Assembly (NCBI RefSeq): GCF_000223905.1
Contig: NC_015948.1
Span: 2,170,001-2,234,000 of the forward strand
Direction: 5' to 3'
DNA length: 64,000 nucleotides
Origin: Haloarcula hispanica ATCC 33960
GTDB taxonomy: Archaea > Halobacteriota > Halobacteria > Halobacteriales > Haloarculaceae
Positions 8,448-17,885 of the stretch are shown here, one piece after another. The notes beneath the pieces were generated by a model, which saw only the letters and a list, made by a program, of their open reading frames with translations, was not told the origin of the DNA and did not search any database. The position numbers and the translations under genes were made by a program. Positions within the stretch are counted from its first letter, which is position 1, and the number at the start of each line of letters is the position of its first letter.

Positions 8448-8482
8448 GACCCGAGGAAACCACTAGCTGAGGACAGCGCCGG

Positions 8483-9253
8483 TCAGGCTTGCCGCTTCAC
8501 TTTCTCTACGCGCGTCGCCAGTGCGAGAAACGTCGCCATGAGCGTCAGCACGACCGCCCAGCCGGCCGCGAGGTCGTGGGCCAGCACCGTGTGGTCGAAC
8601 CCGCCAGCTGCGGCCAGCGGCTCGGCCCGCAGCCAGGTGTGGTGTGGCCCGTCGAGAACCGGGACGAAGTAGTCCACGATGTCGTTGAAGCCGTACCAGA
8701 ACACCGCAACGGCGACGGATACGACGGAAAAGCTCGCGTAGCGGTGGATGAGGAAGGCCTCGGCGGCCATCGCCAGGTGGCTCAGAATCAGGAACCAGTA
8801 GAGCCACAGCGGAATCCCGCCGGGGCCGTTGAGAACGAGTTGGACGTACGGCGTCCACAGACCGAGCTTGATACAGCCGAAGAAGCCGAGCATGTGGAGC
8901 CATTGCGTATCCCAGTCGAGCCGCCAGGCCACAAGCGAGAGCCCGATGAACATCGTCGCGACGGGCGAGTCCGGAATCAGGGGGTAGGCGGCCAACGGAG
9001 CCGCGCCGAGTTGGCCCTCCACGAGCGGCGGCGCTGTGTTCAGCGGGCGGCCGGCGTAGTACCAGAAGCCGAACAGCGTCCCGACCAGATTGACGAGCGC
9101 GATTGGCCAGGCGAGTCGAAGCCCGACGTTCTCCAGCCACGCCGGCAGCGGCGCGACGTACCGCGGGAGCCCTTCGGCGTCTGGGAGCCGGCGGCTGAAC
9201 ACCCGTGCGACAGCCGCGTCGATGCGCGCGCCGACACCCTCGTCCGTAGCCAT
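8483..9253 (-). CDS. DUF1405 membrane protein
   Basis: A 256-residue protein with about six or seven transmembrane segments. The family core is LVNLVGTLFGFWYYAGRPLN, then PDSPVATMFIGLSLVAWRL and LGFFGCIKLGLWTPYVQLVLNG, ending with FWYGFNDIVDYFVPVLDGPHH. These are characteristic of DUF1405 (YpjA-like) proteins of Bacillus and haloarchaea, whose role is unknown. The soluble N-terminus (about 50 residues) is arginine-rich. It is convergent with the small gene ending at 8447 and divergent from pdxS. Confidence 0.85.
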   Translation of the reverse strand: MATDEGVGARIDAAVARVFSRRLPDAEGLPRYVAPLPAWLENVGLRLAWPIALVNLVGTLFGFWYYAGRPLNTAPPLVEGQLGAAPLAAYPLIPDSPVATMFIGLSLVAWRLDWDTQWLHMLGFFGCIKLGLWTPYVQLVLNGPGGIPLWLYWFLILSHLAMAAEAFLIHRYASFSVVSVAVAVFWYGFNDIVDYFVPVLDGPHHTWLRAEPLAAAGGFDHTVLAHDLAAGWAVVLTLMATFLALATRVEKVKRQA

Positions 9254-9419
9254 GTCGATGCAGTGGGGAGACGCGATGAAAACGGTAGTGGTCTCAGCCC
9301 CGTCCCCTGGAGAATATTGTGGTCGCTGGCGCGATATCGGGGCCTCTGCGCGTGGGTCAAACGCCGTTCTGTCCCTCGAAAGGACACGCGTTAAGTAAAT
9401 CCAGTCCTAAGTCTGGGTA

Positions 9420-10328
9420 ATGACTGAAGAGACCGACCTCGAGGACCTCCGTCGCGGGACTGACCTCGTCAAGCGCGGCTTCGCGAAGATGCAGAAGGGC
9501 GGCGTCATCATGGACGTCGTCAACCGCGAGCAAGCCCGAATCGCCGAAGACGCTGGCGCAGTCGCCGTGATGCACCTGGAGTCGGTGCCGGCCGACATCC
9601 GCAAGCGGGGCGGTGTCGCCCGGATGGCGGACCCCGGCAAGCTCGAAGAGATCATCGAGGAAGTGTCGATTCCGGTGATGGGCAAGGCCCGTATCGGCCA
9701 CACCGCCGAGGCCCAGATCCTGGAAGCGGCTGGCGCGGACATGGTCGACGAGTCGGAAGTGCTGACACAGGCCGACGACCGCTACCACATCGACAAGCGG
9801 GAGTTCACCGCGCCGTTCGTCTGCGGGGCGCGGAACCTCGCCGAGGCGCTGCGCCGCATCGACGAGGGCGCGGCGATGATTCGCACCAAGGGCGAGGCGG
9901 GCACCGGCGACGTGAACCAGGCCGTGACTCACCAGCGCAACATCCAGCGCTCCATCGGGATGCTTGAGGGGATGGCCCACGAGGAGCGCGACGAGTGGGC
10001 CCGCGAACACGGCGCACCGCGGCGACTCGTCCACGAGACAGCGGACCGCGGCCGGCTGCCGGTCGTCAACTTCGCGGCCGGCGGCATCGCGACGCCCGCC
10101 GACGCCGCCCTGATGATGCAACACGGCTGTGACGGCATCTTCGTCGGCTCGGGCATCTTCGGCGCGGAGAACCCACAGGCCATGGGCGAGTCCGTCGTCG
10201 CGGCGGTCAACAACTACGACGACCCCGAACAGCTCAAGGAGATCGCGAAGAACCCCGGCAAGGGGATGAAAGGCCAGGCGAACGCGGACTTGGACGAAGA
10301 AGAGCAGCTGCAGGGTCGCGGCGTCTAA
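9420..10328 (+). CDS. pdxS: Pyridoxal 5'-phosphate synthase lyase subunit PdxS
   Basis: A 302-residue (beta/alpha)8 barrel that makes PLP from ribose 5-phosphate, glyceraldehyde 3-phosphate and ammonia supplied by the glutaminase PdxT. The opening [18 protein letters not shown], the catalytic lysine in MGKARIGH (Lys89) and the second lysine region [11 protein letters not shown] are all present, and the C-terminal phosphate-site segment [19 protein letters not shown] is intact. pdxT is not adjacent. A TATA-like element (gttaagtaaat) about 30 bases before the ATG suggests a leaderless message. Confidence 0.97.
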   Translation: MTEETDLEDLRRGTDLVKRGFAKMQKGGVIMDVVNREQARIAEDAGAVAVMHLESVPADIRKRGGVARMADPGKLEEIIEEVSIPVMGKARIGHTAEAQILEAAGADMVDESEVLTQADDRYHIDKREFTAPFVCGARNLAEALRRIDEGAAMIRTKGEAGTGDVNQAVTHQRNIQRSIGMLEGMAHEERDEWAREHGAPRRLVHETADRGRLPVVNFAAGGIATPADAALMMQHGCDGIFVGSGIFGAENPQAMGESVVAAVNNYDDPEQLKEIAKNPGKGMKGQANADLDEEEQLQGRGV

Positions 10329-10421
10329 CGGGAACCGCGACCAGCCGTATTTTCTCCGGTGTCAGGTTCATTACAGACGGCCGCTCAAAGACGAAGACAC
10401 AAGTTCCTACGGCGGCGATAG

Positions 10422-11645
10422 GTGGCTGTGCAGGGGACGGCCACGCCGACGCCAGCGGCCAACGACACCGGTGAAGGCCTTTTGGAACTCTTTACCGTGT
10501 TACAGCGGTCGCTGGACCAGTTGGTCGCGACGCAGGGGCGACTCGTCGCGACGCTCATCCTCCTGGTCGTCCTGCTTGTCAGTGTCGTCGTCGTTCCCGC
10601 AGCCCTCTCCCGGCTTCGGTCTGTCACGTCGGACCGAACTGGCGACTGGCTGCAGGTCATGGCCGACTACACGCCGACGACCATCCGGGGTGTGTTTCTC
10701 CGGATCGCCCAGTTCTCGATGGTCGTCCTCGTCGTCGTCTCGTTTCTCATCGTCTGGGGAGTCCTCGATGTAGTCCAGACAGTAGGTCCGTACCTCGACG
10801 GGAGCGACCAGTCGGTGCTGGCGACGATACAGACGGTCGTCCTCGTCATGCTGGCCTTTGTCCTGTCCGACCAGATGCAGCGGTGGATCGGCCGGTTCAG
10901 CCAGGCCGTCACTGGCTTCACCGAACACCAGGAAGAGATCCTTCTCCGACTGGGGCAGGTCACTGTGTTCGTCACCATCGGCGCGACGATCTTCGCCGTC
11001 TGGGGCATCGATCTCAGCGGCCTGCTCGTCGGGGCCGGCTTCCTCGGTATCGTGGTCGGTCTGGCCGCCAGACAGACGCTCGGGTCGCTCATCGCCGGCT
11101 TCGTCCTGATGTTCTCCCGCCCGTTCACTATCGGCGACTGGGTGCTCGTCGGCGACCAAGAAGGGATCGTGACCGATATCACCATCTTCAACACGCGGCT
11201 GGAGAACTTCGACGGCGAGTTCGTCATCATTCCGAACGACCGCGTGAGTGACCGCGCGGTGACGAACCGTAGCCGCAAGGGGCTGTTGCGTCTCACGGTC
11301 GACATCGGTGTGGACTACGACACCGACGTTGACCGGGCGATGGACCTCGCTCGCGAGGCGATGGCCGACATCGAACACGTCGTCGATTCGCCGACGCCGG
11401 ACGTCGTCCCGAAAGATTTCGGGGACTCCGCTGTGGTGATGGAACTCCGGTTCTGGATCGATCATCCGACGCCACCACGGAAGTGGCGCGCCATCTCGGC
11501 GGTCGTCCGGGGTGTGAAAGCCACCTTCGACGACGAGGACATCACGATCCCGTTCCCCCAGCGGACCCTCTCGAATCGCGTGGACGCGGCGGACGAGGAG
11601 TCGCTGGAAGGCGGCGTGGAGATGCGTCCGGACGGCGACGGTTGA
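10422..11645 (+). CDS. Small-conductance mechanosensitive channel (MscS family)
   Basis: A 407-residue membrane protein. Three to five N-terminal transmembrane segments precede the pore helix and beta domain typical of MscS: GLLVGAGFLGIVVGLAARQTLGSLIAGF, then FSRPFTIGDWVLVGDQEGIVTDITIFNTRL. The channel opens under membrane tension and releases solutes on hypo-osmotic shock, a plausible need for a halophile. The start is a GTG at 10422; residues 1-22 are polar and start periplasmic. The C-terminal tail (after residue 375) is acidic. Confidence 0.93.
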   Translation: MAVQGTATPTPAANDTGEGLLELFTVLQRSLDQLVATQGRLVATLILLVVLLVSVVVVPAALSRLRSVTSDRTGDWLQVMADYTPTTIRGVFLRIAQFSMVVLVVVSFLIVWGVLDVVQTVGPYLDGSDQSVLATIQTVVLVMLAFVLSDQMQRWIGRFSQAVTGFTEHQEEILLRLGQVTVFVTIGATIFAVWGIDLSGLLVGAGFLGIVVGLAARQTLGSLIAGFVLMFSRPFTIGDWVLVGDQEGIVTDITIFNTRLENFDGEFVIIPNDRVSDRAVTNRSRKGLLRLTVDIGVDYDTDVDRAMDLAREAMADIEHVVDSPTPDVVPKDFGDSAVVMELRFWIDHPTPPRKWRAISAVVRGVKATFDDEDITIPFPQRTLSNRVDAADEESLEGGVEMRPDGDG

Positions 11646-11646
11646 C

Positions 11647-11955
11647 CTACAGGTCGAGGCCGTCGAGAAGGAGTCCCAGTCCGAGAACCCAGCATCCCAG
11701 TGCGGTCCCGAGCGTGCTGACATAGAACAGCAAAGACAGCCCATGCTCTGTTGTCAGCGGCCCACTCATCGCGGCAGTCGCGGCATCGCTCGCGGCCAAG
11801 AGCGACCCAGAGGTCAGAACCATACCGGCGAATGTGCCGACGGTGACCGGTAGCGCCACGGCGATCAGCACCAGACCGACACGTTCGGCCAGCGCGGCGA
11901 CTACAGCCGGGTCGAGGGATCGGCCACAAGTCGGGACCGGCTGCCGCTGTGCCAT
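11647..11955 (-). CDS. Small hypothetical membrane protein
   Basis: A 102-residue protein with two clear hydrophobic helices (VGLVLIAVALPVTVGTFAGM and the C-terminal LLFYVSTLGTALGCWVLGLG) and a weaker central one. It ends two bases from the stop of the convergent MscS gene. Hydropathy and codon use support a real gene; no family was recognised. The region 11956-12168 between its start and the next gene holds only AT-richer promoter sequence. Confidence 0.62.
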   Translation of the reverse strand: MAQRQPVPTCGRSLDPAVVAALAERVGLVLIAVALPVTVGTFAGMVLTSGSLLAASDAATAAMSGPLTTEHGLSLLFYVSTLGTALGCWVLGLGLLLDGLDL

Positions 11956-12168
11956 GCTACTTCATAACGTGTTCGAATGACATAAAAGTGCGTTCCTCGA
12001 CGGAGACTGTGACACATATTCGGAGTGCACAGCCGATCCGGTAATCACACAGAACAGCTGTCTTAGGTGCTAAAAATGGTGTTTGCTGTTCTCTCTGGAC
12101 GGTAGACACGCCGCGGCGGAACGGCCGCCGGTCGAAACTACTATCCCCAACGGGACGAACGGAGTGAT

Positions 12169-12750
12169 ATGAGCACTCCGCCGGGGGAGTATTACACCGA
12201 AGAACGCTGGCAGAACTGGCTAGACCGTATCGAGGAAGAAGAAGTCGACCCTGAAGACGAGGATTCGGCGCGGCTCCTGTTGAACCTCCAGGACGACGCC
12301 GCGATTGCGGTCGCGAAGATCCTCACGGACTACGAGGACGGACCGCTCGACGAAGAGGCGACCATCGACGAGCTTACCGGTGTCCGGGAGATCGTCCTTG
12401 ACGACATCGACATCGACGACGAGGAGACCGTGATGCTGATCGACGGCGTCCAGACCTCGCTTTTGTGCGTGTTCTACGCAGCCGAGGAGTTCGTCGCGGA
12501 AGGTCCCGCGGACGACGCAACCATCACGGACTACATCGAAGCCGCCGCGGACGCGGAAGCCGAAGAGGACCTCGATGCGGCACTGGGCTACTGTGTGCAG
12601 GCCGGCACGCAGATCATTGGCGGGTCGGAGCTCCCGATGGAGGTCGCTGAGGACCTCGAATACGGACTCGTCTCCGAGTGGGTCAACGGACTCGACAGTC
12701 TCCAGACCGCGATGAGCGACCCGGAAGTCGTCGAAGAAGACGAGAGTTGA
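12169..12750 (+). CDS. DUF2150 family protein
   Basis: A 193-residue, strongly acidic soluble protein starting MSTPPGEYYTEERWQNWLDR. The organisation (YTEERWQNWL, then DDAAIAVAKIL and TVMLIDGVQTSLLCVFYAAEEFV) matches the archaeal DUF2150 family, conserved in euryarchaea without known function. It is predicted mostly helical and has no signal peptide. It precedes the pilin-like gene at 12797 by 46 bases and may share its message. Confidence 0.8.
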   Translation: MSTPPGEYYTEERWQNWLDRIEEEEVDPEDEDSARLLLNLQDDAAIAVAKILTDYEDGPLDEEATIDELTGVREIVLDDIDIDDEETVMLIDGVQTSLLCVFYAAEEFVAEGPADDATITDYIEAAADAEAEEDLDAALGYCVQAGTQIIGGSELPMEVAEDLEYGLVSEWVNGLDSLQTAMSDPEVVEEDES

Positions 12751-12796
12751 TAATTCGGCAGTCAGGTTTTTACCGCCGTCTCCGCAACTCATCGGC

Positions 12797-14812
12797 ATGA
12801 CTTTCACGGGCGATGAGCGCGCGCAGTCAGTACAGGTCGGGGCTGTACTGCTGTTCGGCGTGCTTATCATCGCCTTCTCCTCGTACCAGGCGTTTGCCGT
12901 GCCGGAGCAAAACCGGGAGGTGGAGTTCAACCACAATCAGCAGGTACAGACGCATTTACAGGACCTGCGGAACGCTATCGTCTCCGTTCCGGGACAGCCG
13001 AGTCAGCAAGCCGTCTCAGTGCAGTTGGGGACGCGATACCCGAGTCGGCTGGTGGCGACGAATCCCGGGCCGCCGTCGGGGCTGCTGTACACGGACGGAA
13101 CGACCAACGAGTCGCAGAACCTCACGGTTCGTAATGCCGAGGCGATTAACCCCGAGACGGCAGATTACTGGGACGGAACCGCACCGCGGCACTACAACAC
13201 GGGGGCCATCGCCTACAAGCCGGAGTACAACGTCTACGGGGAGGCCCCGGAGACCGTGTACGAGCACTCGGTCGTCTACAACCAGTTCCGCGAGGGGAAC
13301 ATCACGCTCTCGGAACAGGCGATGGTCGATGGGCGCGACATCACGCTCGTCGCACTCAACGGGTCGATGAGCCGCTCGGCGAGCGATTCGGTTACGGTCG
13401 ACGTGCGGCCGACATCGCAGTCGTCCCGAACGGTTCGCGTCACGAACGCGACAGAGACGTCGAACGTGTCGGTCTCGTTTCTCTCCCGGCTCCCGGCGGA
13501 GGAGTGGAGAGTGCTTCTCGAAGACGAAATCGACCCAAGTCCGGGTAACAAAAGCAACGACCGGTACATCGCAAACGTCATCGAGGCCGAGGGGCCAGGC
13601 TCGCTCTACAACGTCACAGTCGTCTTCGAGCGGGGAGCCACATATCGCCTGAAGATGGCGAAAGCGGGCGTCGGCACTCGTGTTGCCTCTGAAAGTGACG
13701 CGTACCTCACCACTGTCGGCAGTGAGAACGTTACTGTCGCAAAGGGCGACGACGAAGAGATTGTGCTGGAGGTTCGGGACGCGTACAACAACCCCGTAAG
13801 CGATGTCGAAGTGAACGGCTCAGTCGATGGGAGTAACGCGGGGTCGCTTACCACGGACACAGAGTCATCCGACAGCGACGGTCGCGTCAGGTTCGTCTAC
13901 GAGACAAGCCAGTCGACGACAACTGGAACAGCCACCGTCCAGTTCAGCCTCGACGAGATCAATGGTTCGTTCGACGGCGAATCTCCTGAAGACGTCTCAG
14001 TGCCGGTGACAGTGACGGAAGCGAATCCCGGATCTGGGGGCGGGTCCGGCAACACAGGTCTCATCTACAACGAGGACGCTATTGCCCTCAACAGCAATGG
14101 GAACACTGATGGGGGCGTTGATGGGGGCGTCCAGTTTAGTGTCACCAATGAATTAGGCGAGGAGATCACAATAACGACGGTGGCAATCGACCCGGTTAAC
14201 GACGATATAATCCGACTCAGTGACACCTTTAGCAACGACCGTGACCCAGCACCACAAGAGAACGAAGTATATATTCAGGCAGACACTAACGGATATACCG
14301 ACTTCGGTGGCGGAACAGATGTCCCACGGACTGTTGATGTCGACAGTGATGGCAGCCTGAACGGTCCAAACCCAGTGCTGTCCGATACGTCAACGGCGAC
14401 ATTCCACCTGTTCGAGTTTATTCAGGATACCTTGTTTGGCTCTTCCGAGATAGATATGACTGGAGAGAGCGTCACGATAACCGTCACCTACGAGCTATCG
14501 AGTGGTGGTACCGATTCGAAGATGTTCACCGTCACTCCCGGAGGTGCGAACACGAACGAGCAACCGAACGCCGACTTCACGATAACCTCTGACGGGTCGG
14601 AATCGAATGGCAAGTGGGACTTCGACGCCAGCCCGTCCAGCGATCCGCAAGGCGACATCGTGACCTACGAATGGGATTTCGACGAAGACGGTATCTTCGA
14701 AACGACCGGCCAGACAGTAGAAAAGAAAAGAGTGGACTCCGGCACAGTGGTCGCACTCCGCGTCGTTGACTCAGAAGGGAATGCCGACACTGTCCGCAAA
14801 GAGGTTCCGTAA
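12797..14812 (+). CDS. Large secreted protein: pilin-like N-terminus, Ig-like and PKD-like domains
   Basis: A 671-residue exported protein. The N-terminus (GDERAQSVQVGAVLLFGVLIIAFSSYQAF) has the charged stretch followed by a long hydrophobic helix typical of archaeal type IV pilin-like proteins. Residues 310-400 form an invasin-type Ig domain (YNNPVSDVEVNGSVDG, then GRVRFVYETSQSTTTG), residues 420-580 another beta domain, and residues 590-671 a PKD-like fold (TYEWDFDEDGIFETTG). Many NxS/T sites suggest glycosylation. The DNA from about 14,090 to 14,520 is clearly more AT-rich than its surroundings, so this part may have a separate origin. Confidence 0.75.
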   Translation: MTFTGDERAQSVQVGAVLLFGVLIIAFSSYQAFAVPEQNREVEFNHNQQVQTHLQDLRNAIVSVPGQPSQQAVSVQLGTRYPSRLVATNPGPPSGLLYTDGTTNESQNLTVRNAEAINPETADYWDGTAPRHYNTGAIAYKPEYNVYGEAPETVYEHSVVYNQFREGNITLSEQAMVDGRDITLVALNGSMSRSASDSVTVDVRPTSQSSRTVRVTNATETSNVSVSFLSRLPAEEWRVLLEDEIDPSPGNKSNDRYIANVIEAEGPGSLYNVTVVFERGATYRLKMAKAGVGTRVASESDAYLTTVGSENVTVAKGDDEEIVLEVRDAYNNPVSDVEVNGSVDGSNAGSLTTDTESSDSDGRVRFVYETSQSTTTGTATVQFSLDEINGSFDGESPEDVSVPVTVTEANPGSGGGSGNTGLIYNEDAIALNSNGNTDGGVDGGVQFSVTNELGEEITITTVAIDPVNDDIIRLSDTFSNDRDPAPQENEVYIQADTNGYTDFGGGTDVPRTVDVDSDGSLNGPNPVLSDTSTATFHLFEFIQDTLFGSSEIDMTGESVTITVTYELSSGGTDSKMFTVTPGGANTNEQPNADFTITSDGSESNGKWDFDASPSSDPQGDIVTYEWDFDEDGIFETTGQTVEKKRVDSGTVVALRVVDSEGNADTVRKEVP

Positions 14813-14831
14813 CGGCCGTTCTCACCGCCCC

Positions 14832-15581
14832 TCAGCAGAGACTCACGGTAATGTAGACGACGCCGTCAGCGGTGGCCGCACCGACGCCGATGTGGTTCGC
14901 GTTCGCCACGTACAACGTGTCACGGGGGCCAGAGAGGTCGAACCAATGGTCGGCGACGGCGTCGGCCGTCCGAGTCGCGTTCGCGCCGTTGGGGTCGACG
15001 CTCGTGACCAGTTCGAGGTCGGTTACCGGGCGGATGTACGCGTTTCCTTCGTGGCGGAGGCGACACTGCTCGGACAGTCCGGCGGCCGCGTACCGGTCCG
15101 CCGTGTCTGACCCGTTCGCGATCGGTGAGGCCGACCCCTGCGCGGCCATTCGCTCGCTGTGGTTGCCGGCCATGGCTGACAGCGTCTGTCCGGTTTTGGT
15201 CTCATCCGAGAGGGAGCCGTCGAAGGCGTCGTTGGCAACCGGGTTGCCGCGTCGGTCGTTGATCGCCGCCACAAGCCGGTCTTCGAGGCGGACCGTATCG
15301 ATAGCCGTCCCCGAATCAGCTGGCGTGGTCTGTGCCGCGTCCGGGGTCGCGGTCGGTTCTGCGGACTGCGTCACTCCGGCCGCAGTCGCCTCGGTACTCG
15401 GCGTCACCGGTGACGCACTTTCTGCACTGGGCGTCGCTGCCAGTGACGGCTCCGTGGATTCCGCCGGCGCTGACTCGGTCGCGTCTGCACCAAGCGTCCC
15501 TTCGACTGCTACTCCTGCGAGTCCCGAGACACTGAGTGCCGCCAGAACAATCAATCCGAATGTGATGACCGATCTGTTCAT
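14832..15581 (-). CDS. Secreted CAP-domain-like (SCP/PR1) protein
   Basis: A 249-residue protein starting MNRSVITFGLIVLAALSVSG, an N-terminal export or anchor segment. Residues 30-105 are a Ser/Thr/Ala/Pro/Glu-rich linker typical of surface-exposed haloarchaeal proteins. The C-terminal 140 residues resemble a CAP domain: LEDRLVAAINDRRG, MAGNHSERMAAQGSASP, HWFDLSGPRDTLYVAN, and the closing HIGVGAATADGVVYITVSLC with the usual G-V-G-x-Y-x-T/V-x-x-F/L strand. CAP proteins are extracellular with varied roles. The ATG at 15579-15581 is chosen over one 93 bases upstream because it starts the hydrophobic signal. Confidence 0.8.
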   Translation of the reverse strand: MNRSVITFGLIVLAALSVSGLAGVAVEGTLGADATESAPAESTEPSLAATPSAESASPVTPSTEATAAGVTQSAEPTATPDAAQTTPADSGTAIDTVRLEDRLVAAINDRRGNPVANDAFDGSLSDETKTGQTLSAMAGNHSERMAAQGSASPIANGSDTADRYAAAGLSEQCRLRHEGNAYIRPVTDLELVTSVDPNGANATRTADAVADHWFDLSGPRDTLYVANANHIGVGAATADGVVYITVSLC

Positions 15582-15602
15582 GTGAAACGTTCCTGTCCTG
15601 TT

Positions 15603-15636
15603 CCGAGAGATGATAGCTGAGATACAGTTCTCTCGG
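15603..15636. promoter_or_regulatory. 8-bp inverted repeat between divergent secreted-protein genes
   Basis: CCGAGAGA (15603-15610) and TCTCTCGG (15629-15636) are perfect reverse complements with an 18-base spacer. The site lies 22-55 bases upstream of the CAP-domain gene start, in the spacer shared with the divergent lipoprotein gene at 15763. It could be an operator for either gene, or an mRNA hairpin. Confidence 0.35.
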
Positions 15637-15762
15637 GACTGGGTCGAACGGCGTAGATTCGGCTCTCTCTCCACAAATATGTTTGGACAGAATCGGCGTT
15701 CTGATTACCAGCGACGAAAACCTGCCCGTAAACATCTTTACTGTGGCTGCGTGTGCTGAGGT

Positions 15763-16449
15763 ATGGGTGACCTGTCGCGGCGCGGCTTCGGGGCCTCGGT
15801 GCTCGCCGCGCTCTCCGCCGGCTGTCTCGGGAATCGACCGACACAGGAGTCCGAGACGACGCCAGTTCCGGAACCGACAGCGTCACAGCGTGCTGCTACA
15901 ACTGACCACGCCGGGGCTGCCTCGACGCCAGCGGCGGACAGTGCTGCGGCTTCAGCGGACCCCCCGACAGCACAGCGCGCCGAGGCGTCGCAGACGAATA
16001 GCTCGACGGAAACGTCGGCACGGCTGCAGGTCGAAACCGAGACACCGACGCCGACACCCGAGCCGAACCACCGGTCGGTCGATACGACGTTCCGGCTGGA
16101 GGAAGACGAGTACCAGGATTTCACGGTCGAGGCGACCGGCCAGACGACGCTCACCTACGACCTCATCGTTCGGCGTGGCCCGGCCGTCGATGTCATGCTG
16201 TTCACCGAGGAAGAGTACCGGGCGTTCCAGAGCCGCTACCGGGCCAGATACGCCGGTGAGGTGTCGCGGTTTCACGAGACGAACATCCGCGACAAGCGGA
16301 TCACCATCTCGCCGGGGACGTATCGGCTCGTAGTCAACAACACCGACTGGTCGCGTGCCGTTCCGTCACCGGATGAGCCGTACGACGTTCTCGAAGGCGA
16401 ATGCATGGTCGATTTCTCTTTTAGTACGGAACCGGCGACCAGCGAGTAA
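15763..16449 (+). CDS. Putative Tat-exported lipoprotein
   Basis: A 228-residue protein. Its N-terminus, MGDLSRRGFGASVLAALSAGCLG, combines a twin-arginine SRRGF with a lipobox LSAGC, so it is predicted to be exported folded and anchored by a lipid on Cys21. A long Thr/Pro/Ser/Glu linker follows (residues 25-105) and then a C-terminal beta-rich domain of about 120 residues with TFRLEEDEYQDFTVEATGQ and ISPGTYRLVVNNTDWS. The latter resembles generic pre-peptidase C-terminal-like folds. No enzyme motif is seen. Confidence 0.75.
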   Translation: MGDLSRRGFGASVLAALSAGCLGNRPTQESETTPVPEPTASQRAATTDHAGAASTPAADSAAASADPPTAQRAEASQTNSSTETSARLQVETETPTPTPEPNHRSVDTTFRLEEDEYQDFTVEATGQTTLTYDLIVRRGPAVDVMLFTEEEYRAFQSRYRARYAGEVSRFHETNIRDKRITISPGTYRLVVNNTDWSRAVPSPDEPYDVLEGECMVDFSFSTEPATSE

Positions 16450-16547
16450 CTGTCCCACAGAGAGTTCGCGGCCCATCGGCGCAATACTAGTCAACCGTCG
16501 AAAAGCCAGTCGACAAGCCCATATACATCCACGCTGACGCTAGACTC

Positions 16548-17885
16548 ATGACTGCAGTCGGTATCGACGCCATGGAGATCTGGACCGGGAAGCTCAAACT
16601 TGACCTCGCGGAGACGTTCGCGCCGGCTCAAGGAGACGACCCGGGGAAGTACACGAAGGGGCTCGGCCTGCGCGCGTCGTCGTTCCCGGACGTGTACGAG
16701 GATATCGTCACGATGGGGGCGAACGCGGCCCATCGCCTGATGGAGCGCAAGGGGCTGACGCCCGAGGACATCGGCCGGATCGACGTGGCGACCGAGAGCG
16801 CCTTCGACAACTCGAAGCCTGTCTCGACGTACATCGCGGGCTGTCTCGAACAGGTGTACGACGAGAACTTCCACCACGCCAACAAGGGCGAGCGGAAGTT
16901 CGCCTGTATCTCGGGGACACAGAGCCTTGACGACGCCTACAACTGGATCCGCGCCGGACGGAACCGCGGCCGAGCCGCACTCGTCATCGCAACTGACACC
17001 GCACTGTACGCCCGCGACGACCCCGGCGAGGCCACGCAGGGGGCCGGCGCGGTGGCGATGCTCGTCGATGAAGACCCGAATCTGGTCGAACTCTCGACCG
17101 AACAGGGGTACGGCAGCGCCGACGAGACTGACTTCCTCAAGCCCAATCAGCAGTTCCCGTCCGTCGACGGCAAGCGCTCGGTGAACGTCTACCTCGCCCG
17201 TATGCGCGAGGCGCTGGAGGACTTCGCGGAGGTGGCCGGCGACATCCACCCGGGCGACTACGAGATGATTCCGTTCCACACGCCGTTCCCGGGGATGGTC
17301 CGGAAGGCCGCGGCACTCGGCTACCGACACATCATCCGCGGCACCGACGTGGGCGACCTGATGGCCGAGGAAATCGGTCACCAGCCCATGCGCGCGGACT
17401 TCGAGACCGACGACGAGTTCCACGCCGCTATCAAGGAGTACACCGACGCACTCACGGAAACCGAGCGCTATCAGGACTGGTACGCTAACACCATCGAACC
17501 GACGCTTGCGATCTCCCGCGAGGTCGGCAACTGGTACACCGGCTCCGTTCACATCGCCCGCGCCGCCGGCCTGAAACACGCCCGCGAGAGCGGACTGGAT
17601 CTGGACGAGGCCCGTTTGTTAGTTGCCTCCTACGGGTCCGGCGCACAGGCGGAAGTCCACGCTGAGACCATCGTCCCCGGGTGGGAGGAGGAAATCGGCG
17701 CGCTCAACATCGACGAGCAGATACGGAACCGCTACGACCTCTCCTTCGCCGAGTACGAACAGGTCCACGACGTCCATAATCACGAGACCGAGACCGATGT
17801 CGAGGAGTTCACCGCGCCCGAAGACGAGTTCGCCTTCGACGGCTGGGGCCGGATGGGTGAGCGGAAATATCGGTACGTGGAGTAG
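16548..17885 (+). CDS. hmgB: Hydroxymethylglutaryl-CoA synthase
   Basis: A 445-residue thiolase-fold enzyme that condenses acetyl-CoA with acetoacetyl-CoA to HMG-CoA, the entry to the mevalonate pathway that feeds archaeal lipid and carotenoid synthesis. The catalytic cysteine is Cys120 in KFACISGTQSL; the segment PVSTYIAGCL (residues 91-100), the acid/base glutamate in ATESAFDNSK and the late histidine in IPFHTPFPGM are in place. The length fits the haloarchaeal single-gene enzyme (mvaS equivalent). It is followed directly by an array of hairpins rather than by another pathway gene. Confidence 0.95.
   Translation: MTAVGIDAMEIWTGKLKLDLAETFAPAQGDDPGKYTKGLGLRASSFPDVYEDIVTMGANAAHRLMERKGLTPEDIGRIDVATESAFDNSKPVSTYIAGCLEQVYDENFHHANKGERKFACISGTQSLDDAYNWIRAGRNRGRAALVIATDTALYARDDPGEATQGAGAVAMLVDEDPNLVELSTEQGYGSADETDFLKPNQQFPSVDGKRSVNVYLARMREALEDFAEVAGDIHPGDYEMIPFHTPFPGMVRKAAALGYRHIIRGTDVGDLMAEEIGHQPMRADFETDDEFHAAIKEYTDALTETERYQDWYANTIEPTLAISREVGNWYTGSVHIARAAGLKHARESGLDLDEARLLVASYGSGAQAEVHAETIVPGWEEEIGALNIDEQIRNRYDLSFAEYEQVHDVHNHETETDVEEFTAPEDEFAFDGWGRMGERKYRYVE

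Noticed and set aside
14872-15585. Plus-strand 237-codon frame over the CAP-domain gene
   Set aside because: Antisense frame; the minus-strand product has a signal segment and CAP motifs, the plus-strand product does not.
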